From positions 1 through 24,760 of the forward strand of contig JAFXUS010000076.1 of assembly GCA_017535125.1 (NCBI GenBank): a stretch of DNA of 24,760 nucleotides, written 5' to 3'. Position 1 is the stretch's first letter; every line of letters starts with the position of its first letter. The stretch comes from Bacteroidales bacterium. GTDB taxonomy: Bacteria > Bacteroidota > Bacteroidia > Bacteroidales > UBA932. Shown in pieces: positions 15,982 to 22,948 of this stretch. The position numbers were made by a program, and so were the translations under genes. The notes beneath the pieces were generated by a model, which was not told the DNA's origin, did no database searches, and saw nothing but the letters and a program-made list of their open reading frames with translations.

Positions 15982-17076
15982 ATGAAAAAACTCAGTTTGA
16001 TCGCCCTGGCCGCGCTGCTATGCTCCGGCCTGGCGCTGACCGCCTGCAAGGGCGGCAAAACGGTCTGCGACAACTACATCGCCAAGACCATCTTTGATCT
16101 CATCCCCAAGGAAGACCTGCCGGACTACTGCGCCCACGTGCAGGAGACCGATTACAGCGACTATGACCCGGCGGACGTCCCCGAGTTCGACCCGACCTTC
16201 TATGCGGGCAACGTCGAGGGCCACATGGTCGAGGGCATGGACTCCGGATTCTACGGCTATGTCAATGTCAAATGCTATCCGCTCAAGGACGGCGGCTGGC
16301 GCGCCTATTGGGCCGCTTACGGCGGCTACGACGGCCTGTGCGGCTTCGACCGGGGCGGCGCCTACAACTACGTGAACGGCAAACTCACCAAGGAGGAATT
16401 CTGGCTGCTGCCTGCGCCGCCCAGGGAGGAACTGCTCTCGGCGGACCTCATCGACGCCCTGCGGGAAAGCGGTGAGTGGGATTATATGGGCAACAACTAC
16501 AGCTATAACTTCGGCTCCGGCGAGGACGGGTTGCTGACCGTGACGCTGGACGTCGATTACCTGTTCTATCCCGAGGAGGGTAGCGACGCGGCGTATCCCG
16601 GCACCACCCTCGACGCCGATTACGGCTGGAACGGCCAGCGCCTGGTCCGCCAGGACTTCGACGACCTGGACGACGTGCAGATGCGCGCACTTACCCTGAT
16701 GCTGGGCGCCAATCCGGAAGAGGTGGAAGAAACCTATCACGGCTTCGACGACGACAACGTCCACATGCGGATCTACGCCGAGTATGACGAACTCGGCTTC
16801 CCTTCCTCCTGGAAGGTCTTCTGCTACACGGCGGACACGCGCGAACTGAAGGCCTACGACTTCGACGGCTACAAGCTGAAGCCGTGCGAGCACATGATCG
16901 TCAGGGACTGGAACGCGCTCAAGGCCGAAAATGAGACCGCCGGCGTCTGGATCTCCACCGAGGCCATCCGCTTCTTCGGCGTGGACGAAGAAGAATTCGA
17001 CTTCCCGCTCGGCGGCTACACCTACGACTCCTCCTGCGACGGCCTCTTCGAGCCGGACGACCTGTTCGAGGAATAG
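15982..17076 (+). CDS. Putative lipoprotein of unknown function
   Basis: A 364-residue protein with a lipoprotein signal: basic start, hydrophobic core, lipobox LTAC and Cys22. After the Cys come KGGKT, without the acidic cluster that sends Bacteroidota lipoproteins to the cell surface, so a periplasmic-facing position is likelier (inference). The mature part is very acidic and rich in Tyr and Gly, with aromatic repeats such as YDPADVPEFDPTFY and GYVNVKCYPLKDGGW. I recognise no domain. It begins 12 bases after the ribbon-helix-helix gene and may be co-transcribed with coaD. The 110-bp palindrome begins right at its stop codon. Confidence 0.75.
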   Translation: MKKLSLIALAALLCSGLALTACKGGKTVCDNYIAKTIFDLIPKEDLPDYCAHVQETDYSDYDPADVPEFDPTFYAGNVEGHMVEGMDSGFYGYVNVKCYPLKDGGWRAYWAAYGGYDGLCGFDRGGAYNYVNGKLTKEEFWLLPAPPREELLSADLIDALRESGEWDYMGNNYSYNFGSGEDGLLTVTLDVDYLFYPEEGSDAAYPGTTLDADYGWNGQRLVRQDFDDLDDVQMRALTLMLGANPEEVEETYHGFDDDNVHMRIYAEYDELGFPSSWKVFCYTADTRELKAYDFDGYKLKPCEHMIVRDWNALKAENETAGVWISTEAIRFFGVDEEEFDFPLGGYTYDSSCDGLFEPDDLFEE

Positions 17077-17187
17077 GAGTTGTTTTTGTAACTGATTAAT
17101 AGTCTGCTAAATACAAAAATGCTTGAGGGTATATTCCCTCAAGCATTTTTGTAAAACACGGTCAGTCAAAAACTTACAAAAACGGCC
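17077..17187. repeat. 110-bp imperfect palindrome, copy B (between convergent lipoprotein gene and lon)
   Basis: The central hairpin is an 18-bp perfect stem (TACAAAAATGCTTGAGGG paired with its exact reverse complement, about 17112-17153) with loop TATATT. Outer ends are G(T)5GTAACTGATT on the left and ACTTACAAAAACGGCC on the right. It is the inverted counterpart of copy A. The stem differs from A by a T-A to A-T exchange on both arms, so the pairing is kept. It fills most of the gap between the stop codons at 17076 and 17199. Confidence 0.85.
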
Positions 17188-17198
17188 TGTCGCTTTTT

Positions 17199-19601
17199 TC
17201 AGAAGATGTAATCAATTACATCTTTGATGGTCTTGACGTAGTGGAATTCGAGGCCGCGGATGTAGATCTCCTTGATGTCCTCGATGTCCTTGCGGTTGTC
17301 CTCGGAGATGACGATCGTGTGGACGCCGGCGCGCTTGGCGGCGAGGATCTTCTCCTTGATGCCGCCAACGGGCAGCACGCGGCCGCGCAGCGTCATTTCG
17401 CCGGTCATGGCGATGCCGTGCTTGACGGACTGGCCGCGCAGCGCGGACACCATCGAACTCACCATCGTGATACCCGCTGACGGGCCGTCCTTCGGGGTGG
17501 CCCCTTCGGGCACGTGCACGTGCAGGTCCTTGGCCGCGAACTCCTCGGAGCTCATCCTGGCCATCTCCGGATGCGCCTTGATATACTGGTAGGCGATGGT
17601 CGCCGACTCCTTCATCACGTCGCCCAGGTTGCCGGTCATGGACATCACGCCCTTGCCGCCCGAGACGGAGCTCTCCACGAAGAGGATCTCTCCGCCCATC
17701 TGGGTCCAGGCGAGGCCCGTGACCACGCCGGGGGCTTCGTTGCCCTTGATCAGGTCGTGGAAGTTGGTCGGCAGGCCGAGGTATTCCTTCAGGTGCTCCT
17801 TCTTGATGACGGAAGGATACTCCTCGCCGAGGGCGATCTTCTTCGCCGTCACGCGGGCGAGCTTCGCGATCTGCTTCTCAAGGCCGCGCACGCCCGATTC
17901 GTGGGTGTACTCGTCGATGATGGCGGCGAGGGCCGCCTTGTCGATCCTGAGCGCGTTCTTCGCGATGCCGTGCTCCCCGAGCTGCTTGGGCACGAGGAAC
18001 TTCTTCGCGATCTCCATCTTCTCCTCCGCGAGGTAGCCCGTCACGTTGATCAGCTCCATGCGGTCGAGCAGGGCCGGCTGGATGGGCGCGGTGCTGTTGG
18101 CCGTGGTGATGAAGAGGACGTTGCTGAGGTCGTAGTCCAGATCCAGGTAGTTGTCGTGGAAGGTGGAGTTCTGCTCGGGGTCGAGCGCCTCCAGCAGGGC
18201 CGAAGACGGGTCGCCCTTGAAGTCGGCGGCCAACTTGTCCACCTCGTCCAGCACGATCACCGGATTGGAGGTACCGGCGCGGGCGATGCCGTTCAGGATG
18301 CGGCCCGGAAGGGCGCCCACGTAGGTTTTGCGGTGGCCGCGCAACTCCGCCTCGTCGTGCATGCCGCCGAGGGCGATGCGCACGTACTTGCGGCCGAGCG
18401 ACTTGGCGATGGACTTGCCCAGCGAGGTCTTGCCCACGCCCGGAGGGCCGTAGAGGCAGAGGATCGGGGACTTCATGTTCCCCTTCAGCTTGAGCACGGC
18501 GAGGTACTCGATGATGCGGTCCTTGACCGACTCGAGGCCGTAGTGGTCGCCGTCCAGCACCTTCTGGGCGTGCTTGAGGTCCAGGTTGTCCTGGCTCATC
18601 TCGCCCCAGGGGAGGTCGAGCATGAACTCCAGGTAGTTGTACTGGACGCTGTAGTCCGGGGAGGACGGGTTGTATTTCTCGAGCTTGGCGAGCTCCTTGT
18701 TGAAGGCCTCGCCGATCTCCTTGGGCCATTTCTTCTTGGCGGCGCGCTCGCGGAACTTGTCGAATTCCTGCTCCTCGTCCATGCCGAGCTCCTCCTGGAT
18801 GGTGCGGAGCTGGTTGTTGAGGTAGTACTCGCGCTGCTGCTGGTCGATCTCGCTCTTGACCTTCTGGTTGATCTCCTGCTTGATCTTCATCAGCTCGACC
18901 TGCGAATCCAGTACGGACAGCAGCTTGAGCGCGCGCACCTTGACGTCGTCGATCTCCAGCAGCTGGATCTTCGACTCGAAGTTCTCCACCTCGATGGTGG
19001 TCGCGACGAAGTTCACCAGGAACCTGAAATCGTCGATCGCCTTGAGGGCGCCGATGGTCTCGCGCGTACCGATATTGCTCGCGCGCAGCAGGTGTATCGC
19101 CTTGTCCTTCAGCGATTCGCTGATGGCCTTGATGTCCGTGCTGTGCGGGTCCTCCAGCATGATGTCGGGGAGGTAGTGCACGCGGGCGGTGATGTAGGGC
19201 TCGTAGCCGAGCACGGCATCCAGCGCCAGGCGCTTGAACGCCTGGAGAATGGCCGTGATCGTGCCGTCCGGCATCTCGAGGGTCTTCAGGACCTTGCAGA
19301 CGGAGCCGTAGTGGCTGAGGTCCTCCTCCTGCGGCTCTTCGACCATCACGTCGTTCTGCGGCACGGCGCCGATGAAGAAACCTTCCTTCTCGGCGTCCTG
19401 GATCAGGCGCACGGACTTCTCCCGGCCGATCGTGATCGGGAAGACGGCGCCCGGGAAGAGCACCGCGTTGCGGAGCGCCAGAATCGGCAGAATCTCAGGG
19501 AGTTCGGACTCGTCGATCTTCAGCAGGCCTTCTCCCTGCATGACGGGAATGATGCTGACTTCAGCGCCAGCGGGGAGGGTGAATTCTTTATCTTGTCTCA
19601 T
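17199..19601 (-). CDS. lon: ATP-dependent protease Lon
   Basis: Cytoplasmic AAA+ serine protease that degrades damaged and regulatory proteins. The 800 residues hold the N-terminal substrate-binding domain ([20 protein letters not shown]), a coiled region, Walker [12 protein letters not shown] near residue 385, Walker [11 protein letters not shown], and the protease domain with the Ser of PKDGPSAGI (about 708) and the Lys of [14 protein letters not shown] (about 750). Length and motifs are normal. It is divergent from HU; on the 3' side it is convergent with the lipoprotein gene. Confidence 0.97.
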   Translation of the reverse strand: MRQDKEFTLPAGAEVSIIPVMQGEGLLKIDESELPEILPILALRNAVLFPGAVFPITIGREKSVRLIQDAEKEGFFIGAVPQNDVMVEEPQEEDLSHYGSVCKVLKTLEMPDGTITAILQAFKRLALDAVLGYEPYITARVHYLPDIMLEDPHSTDIKAISESLKDKAIHLLRASNIGTRETIGALKAIDDFRFLVNFVATTIEVENFESKIQLLEIDDVKVRALKLLSVLDSQVELMKIKQEINQKVKSEIDQQQREYYLNNQLRTIQEELGMDEEQEFDKFRERAAKKKWPKEIGEAFNKELAKLEKYNPSSPDYSVQYNYLEFMLDLPWGEMSQDNLDLKHAQKVLDGDHYGLESVKDRIIEYLAVLKLKGNMKSPILCLYGPPGVGKTSLGKSIAKSLGRKYVRIALGGMHDEAELRGHRKTYVGALPGRILNGIARAGTSNPVIVLDEVDKLAADFKGDPSSALLEALDPEQNSTFHDNYLDLDYDLSNVLFITTANSTAPIQPALLDRMELINVTGYLAEEKMEIAKKFLVPKQLGEHGIAKNALRIDKAALAAIIDEYTHESGVRGLEKQIAKLARVTAKKIALGEEYPSVIKKEHLKEYLGLPTNFHDLIKGNEAPGVVTGLAWTQMGGEILFVESSVSGGKGVMSMTGNLGDVMKESATIAYQYIKAHPEMARMSSEEFAAKDLHVHVPEGATPKDGPSAGITMVSSMVSALRGQSVKHGIAMTGEMTLRGRVLPVGGIKEKILAAKRAGVHTIVISEDNRKDIEDIKEIYIRGLEFHYVKTIKDVIDYIF

Positions 19602-19646
19602 ATTATTGTCAAAATGTCAGTGATGTCTGTTTTCAGGAACTGCCTG

Positions 19647-19678
19647 CGAATATAGTCAATCTCCGTGCCACTGCCAAA
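19647..19678 (-). promoter_or_regulatory. Promoter of lon
   Basis: Minus strand: -33 TTTG (19678-19675), 20 bases, -7 TATATTCG (19654-19647), with C in place of T at the third-last... position of TAnnTTTG, as also before rplU and the zinc peptidase gene. Predicted leader about 40 bases. No CIRCE-type heat-shock repeat is seen. Confidence 0.62.
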
Positions 19679-19693
19679 AACTGCAAATATCAT

Positions 19694-19724
19694 TTTGAAT
19701 AATAAAAAAATAACTCTATTTTTG
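19694..19724 (+). promoter_or_regulatory. Promoter of the HU operon
   Basis: -33 TTTG (19694-19697), 19 bases, -7 TATTTTTG (19717-19724), a full match to the phylum consensus. The start near 19730 gives a leader of about 40 A/T-rich bases without an SD. The lon promoter lies 16 bases away on the other strand. Confidence 0.85.
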
Positions 19725-19769
19725 CACTCCCAAAATTGTTGACTATTATACAACTAAATATTCAAGAAA

Positions 19770-20066
19770 ATGACTAAAGCAGAAATCGTGAACGAAGTGG
19801 CCAAGGCCACCGGCATCGAGAAGGTGACCGTCCAGACCGTCGTCGAGGCCACCATGGAGAGCATCAAGGCTTCCCTCATCAAGGACAACAACGTGTACCT
19901 GCGCGGATTTGGTTCCTTCATCAACAAGCAGCGCGCCCAGAAGGCCGCCCGGAACATCACCCGTCAGACCACGATGACCATTCCGGCCCACTGCATCCCC
20001 GCCTTCAAGCCGTCCAAGTCTTTCGCCGCTGCGGTCAAGGATAACGTGAAACCCAAATCCAAATAA
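19770..20066 (+). CDS. HU/IHF-family DNA-binding protein
   Basis: Nucleoid protein that bends DNA as a dimer. The 98 residues begin MTKAEIVNEVAKATGIEKVTV, carry the VYLRGFGSFINKQRAQKAARN arm base and IPAHCIPAFKPSKSF of the second arm strand and C-terminal helix. This is the standard Bacteroidota HU form; whether it behaves as HU or IHF cannot be told. Two bases after its stop starts the 29-residue COX24-like gene, so both share the strong promoter. Confidence 0.95.
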   Translation: MTKAEIVNEVAKATGIEKVTVQTVVEATMESIKASLIKDNNVYLRGFGSFINKQRAQKAARNITRQTTMTIPAHCIPAFKPSKSFAAAVKDNVKPKSK

Positions 20067-20068
20067 TT

Positions 20069-20158
20069 ATGCCGAACGGAAAGAAGCATAAGAGACATAA
20101 GATGGCGACCCACAAGCGTAAGAAGCGCTTGCGTCTGAACCGCCACAAGAAGAAATAG
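20069..20158 (+). CDS. 29-residue COX24/AURKAIP1 (mS38, bS22-like) basic protein
   Basis: A very short gene starting MPNGKKHKRHKMATHKRKKR and ending NRHKKK; more than half the residues are Lys, Arg or His. The pattern equals the COX24/AURKAIP1 C-terminal domain proteins annotated in Bacteroidota. The family includes the mitochondrial small-subunit protein mS38 and actinobacterial bS22, so a place on the small ribosomal subunit is likely (inference). It is too short for common gene-size cutoffs. It starts two bases after HU and is followed by a terminator. Confidence 0.8.
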   Translation: MPNGKKHKRHKMATHKRKKRLRLNRHKKK

Positions 20159-20164
20159 AAGTCG

Positions 20165-20200
20165 AGAAAAGCCTGACGGGAGATCCGGCGGGCTTTTTCT
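20165..20200 (+). terminator. Terminator of HU and the COX24-like gene
   Basis: AGAAAAGCC (from 20165) pairs with GGCTTTTTCT (20191-20200), with an imperfect inner stem CGGG/CCGG around AGAT. The T run lies within the hairpin's 3' arm. It lies seven bases behind the small gene and 17 before rng, so partial read-through into rng is possible. Confidence 0.75.
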
Positions 20201-20217
20201 TGATTCAGTTGCGAACA

Positions 20218-21777
20218 ATGGATACTGCGAAGACTGAAAAAGACCTGGTGGTGGACGTATCGTCCTCTGAGGTCCGGATCGCGCTGCTCGAGAACCATCG
20301 GCTGATCGAGCTGAACCGCGAATCGAACCAGGGTCAGAGCTATTCGGTCGGGGACGTTTTCCTTGGCAGGGTCAAGAAAATCCTCCCCGCGCTGAATGCC
20401 GCCTTCGTGGACATCGGTGACAGCAAAGAGGCGTTCATCCACTACCTCGACCTGGGCCTGTACTTCACCGCTTTCGACACCTTCGTGCGCGAAAGCAATC
20501 CCAACCGGGACCTCAGCAAGCTCTATTCGGGGATGAAGATCGGCCCCGCCCTCGCGAAGGAGGGGCGGATCGAAGACCACCTCAAGCCCGGGCAGATGAT
20601 CATCGCCCAGATCACCAAGGAACCGATTTCCACCAAGGGATCCCGGTTGACTGCAGAGATTTCATTGGCAGGACGCAACGTCGTACTGCTCCCCTTCGCC
20701 GAGAAGGTGAGCGTTTCCCAGAAAATCTCCTCGAAGGAGGAGAAAAAGAGACTTGAGACCCTCGTCCGGAGCATCCTCCCCAAGAACTACGGCGCCATCA
20801 TCAGGACCGCCGCGGAAGGCAAGACGGCCGCCGTTCTGGTGGCCGAGCTGCGCCTGCTCATCGAGAAATGGGAAGGCTCCTGGCAGAAGGTGGCAGCATC
20901 CAAGGGGGTGAAACTCCTCTTCACCGAGTACTCCAAGACCACCACCGTGCTGCGCGATCTGCTCAACGACTCGTTCACCAACATCCAGGTCAACGACCGG
21001 AAGGTGTACGAAGAGACGCGCCGCTACATTTCCCTGATCGCTCCCGAACAGGAGAAGATCGTGAAGCTCTACGAAGGCCGGGAACCCATCTTCGACCATT
21101 TCGAAGTGACCCGCCAGATCAAGAGCTCCTTCGGCAAGGTGGTACCGATGAAGCAGGGTGCGTATCTCGTGATCGAGACCACCGAGGCGCTCAACGTGAT
21201 CGACGTCAACAGCGGCATCCGGGCCAAGACCAACGACCAGGAGGAGAACACCTTCGAGGTCAACAAGCTCGCCGCCGAGGAAATTGCCCGCCAGCTGCGG
21301 CTGCGCGATATGGGCGGCATCGTCATCGTCGATTTCATCGACATGGCCAAGCCCGAGCACCGCAACGACCTCTACAAGTACATGCGGGACCTGATGGCGA
21401 GCGACCGGGCCAAGCACAACGTGCTGCCCCTCACCAAGTTCGGGCTCATGCAGCTCACCCGCCAGCGGATCCGCCCCGTGACCGAGATCAACACGACCGA
21501 AAAATGCCCCCTGTGCCACGGCACCGGACACATCACGTCCACCGTGGTCATCGACGAGGAGATCGAGCGCAAGATCGCCGACCTCTCCGAGAAAGGGCAG
21601 AAGACCATGACCGTCCGGGTCAGCCCCATCCTCGGGGCCTACCTGACGCGCGGATGGAATTCCTTCCTCCGCAAGTGGAAACGCAAGTACAAGTGCAAGC
21701 TGGAGCTGGTCGAGATGACCGACCACAGCATCCTGCAGTATGAAATCGTGAATGAGAAAGGAGAGGCCCTCGACTAG
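20218..21777 (+). CDS. rng: Ribonuclease E/G family endoribonuclease
   Basis: Endonuclease for rRNA maturation and mRNA decay. The 519 residues match RNase G: N-terminal VDVSSSEVRIALLENHRLIE, an S1 domain (VGDVFLGRVKKILPALNAAFVDIG), the metal-binding Asp329 in IDVNSG and Asp372 in DFIDM (43 apart as in E. coli RNase E), FGLMQLTRQRIRP, and the zinc-link motif CPLCHGTG. There is no long scaffold tail as in RNase E. The frame is open to a TTG at 20200, inside the terminator; ATG 20218 (MDTAKTEKDLVVDV) is chosen. Confidence 0.94.
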   Translation: MDTAKTEKDLVVDVSSSEVRIALLENHRLIELNRESNQGQSYSVGDVFLGRVKKILPALNAAFVDIGDSKEAFIHYLDLGLYFTAFDTFVRESNPNRDLSKLYSGMKIGPALAKEGRIEDHLKPGQMIIAQITKEPISTKGSRLTAEISLAGRNVVLLPFAEKVSVSQKISSKEEKKRLETLVRSILPKNYGAIIRTAAEGKTAAVLVAELRLLIEKWEGSWQKVAASKGVKLLFTEYSKTTTVLRDLLNDSFTNIQVNDRKVYEETRRYISLIAPEQEKIVKLYEGREPIFDHFEVTRQIKSSFGKVVPMKQGAYLVIETTEALNVIDVNSGIRAKTNDQEENTFEVNKLAAEEIARQLRLRDMGGIVIVDFIDMAKPEHRNDLYKYMRDLMASDRAKHNVLPLTKFGLMQLTRQRIRPVTEINTTEKCPLCHGTGHITSTVVIDEEIERKIADLSEKGQKTMTVRVSPILGAYLTRGWNSFLRKWKRKYKCKLELVEMTDHSILQYEIVNEKGEALD

Positions 21778-21796
21778 AGGACCTCTCTTTTTCTTT
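21757..21796 (+). terminator. Terminator of rng, overlapping its stop codon
   Basis: AAAGGAGAGG (21757-21766) pairs with CCTCTCTTTT (21782-21791) with one G-T pair; an inner CCTC/GAGG stem extends it. The rng stop TAG (21775-21777) lies in the apical part, so the hairpin's 5' arm is coding. Confidence 0.78.
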
Positions 21797-21825
21797 GTCC
21801 GTTTCCGCGCTTTTTCGTATCTTCG
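21794..21825 (+). promoter_or_regulatory. Promoter of the zinc peptidase operon
   Basis: -33 TTTG (21794-21797), 20 bases, -7 TATCTTCG (21818-21825). The -33 box lies in the T tract of the rng terminator. Predicted leader about 17 bases. Confidence 0.68.
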
Positions 21826-21847
21826 CATCAACGAAAACCATTTGCGT

Positions 21848-22522
21848 ATGAGTGGAATTTGGATCATCATGCTCGCCGTCATGCTGGCGTCTTTCATCAT
21901 CCAGCGGGTGCTGAGCAGCAAGTTCGAGAAATATAGCGGCGTGCCTTCGCCCCGCGGGCTGACGGGCGCCGACGTGGCGCGGCTGATGCTGGCGCAGAAC
22001 GGTATCACGGACGTCACGGTGCAGTCGGTGGACGGCCAGCTGACCGACCACTACAATCCGCAGAACAAGACGGTCAACCTCAGCGAGGGCGTCTATGGCA
22101 GCGCCTCCGTCGCGGCCTGTGCCGTGGCGGCCCACGAGACCGGCCACGCGATCCAGCATGCGAAGGGCTACGCGCCGCTGAAGCTGCGTTCCGCGCTGGT
22201 GCCCGTGGTGACGTTCGCGAACAATACGGTCCAGTGGGTGCTGCTCGCGGGCGTGTTGCTGATCAACGTCTTCCCGACGCTGCTGTGGGTCGGTATCGCG
22301 TTGTTCGCGATGACGACTTTCTTCAGCGTGGTGACGCTTCCGGTGGAGATCAATGCGAGCCAGCGCGCGGTGGCGTGGCTGGAGCGTTCCGGCATCGTGG
22401 ATGCCGAGACGCGCCCGATGGCGGTGGACGCCCTGAAATGGGCGGCCTACACATACATCATCGCCGCCCTCGGCTCCCTTGCCACCCTCTTCTACTACAT
22501 CTCCCTCGGAAATAGGAGATAA
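21848..22522 (+). CDS. Membrane zinc metallopeptidase (YugP/Zn_peptidase_2 type)
   Basis: A 224-residue integral membrane protein with the metal site AAHETGHAIQHA (HExxH) and about four hydrophobic segments: one at the N-terminus (IWIIMLAVMLASFIIQRVL), two around residues 118-165 and one at the C-terminus. EVNAS-like text EINASQRAVAWL after the third segment carries the likely third ligand region. This matches the YugP family; the physiological substrate is not known. ATG 21848 is chosen over an upstream frame (21752) that overlaps rng and lies before the promoter. The S4 gene follows with a one-base overlap (TAATG). Confidence 0.87.
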   Translation: MSGIWIIMLAVMLASFIIQRVLSSKFEKYSGVPSPRGLTGADVARLMLAQNGITDVTVQSVDGQLTDHYNPQNKTVNLSEGVYGSASVAACAVAAHETGHAIQHAKGYAPLKLRSALVPVVTFANNTVQWVLLAGVLLINVFPTLLWVGIALFAMTTFFSVVTLPVEINASQRAVAWLERSGIVDAETRPMAVDALKWAAYTYIIAALGSLATLFYYISLGNRR

Positions 22523-22905
22523 TGGACAGTGTAAGAATTGATAAATATTTATGGGCGATCCGGGTGTTCAAGACCCGGAGCGACGCCACGGACGCCTGTA
22601 ATGGCAACAAAGTCAAGATTGCGGGCGTGAACGCGAAGCCGTCGAAGGCCGTGAAGGCCGGCGACGTGCTGGAGATACGCAAGGGCCCGGCGCTCTTCTC
22701 CTACCGGGTCCTGAAAGTCACCGAAAGCCGCATGGGCGCCGCTCTGGTGCCCGAATACGCCGAAGATCTCACCCCCGAGACGGAGCGTCTCAAGCTTCAT
22801 GCGCCGAAGGAGACGATCGTCCTGCAGCGCGACCGCGGGGCGGGCCGTCCCACCAAGCGCGACCGCCGTCAGCTCGAAGAGATGATGGATGCGATGGATT
22901 TTTGA
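22522..22905 (+). CDS. S4-domain RNA-binding protein, Hsp15-like
   Basis: A 127-residue basic protein beginning VRIDKYLWAIRVFKTRSDA, an S4 domain of the Hsp15 (HslR) type, with VNAKPSKAVKAGDVLEI as its second half and a charged C-terminus (RDRGAGRPTKRDRRQLEE). E. coli Hsp15 binds 50S subunits that carry a stranded peptidyl-tRNA; the same role here is inference. GGAG lies seven bases before the ATG, within the end of the peptidase gene. Confidence 0.88.
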   Translation: MDSVRIDKYLWAIRVFKTRSDATDACNGNKVKIAGVNAKPSKAVKAGDVLEIRKGPALFSYRVLKVTESRMGAALVPEYAEDLTPETERLKLHAPKETIVLQRDRGAGRPTKRDRRQLEEMMDAMDF

Positions 22906-22916
22906 CGGAAATTGCG

Positions 22917-22924
22917 TAGCTTTG
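22917..22924 (+). promoter_or_regulatory. -7 box of the glmS promoter
   Basis: TAGCTTTG matches TAnnTTTG and lies 24 bases before the glmS ATG; the box begins 12 bases after the S4 gene's stop. I see no clear -33 box. No ribozyme of the Firmicutes glmS type could fit in this short leader. Confidence 0.6.
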
Positions 22925-22948
22925 TGCGTTTTTTGTGACTAACTGCAT

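Noticed and set aside
17514..19655. 713-codon open frame opposite lon
   Set aside because: Shadow of lon; composition almost only Leu, Val, Asp, Gly and His.
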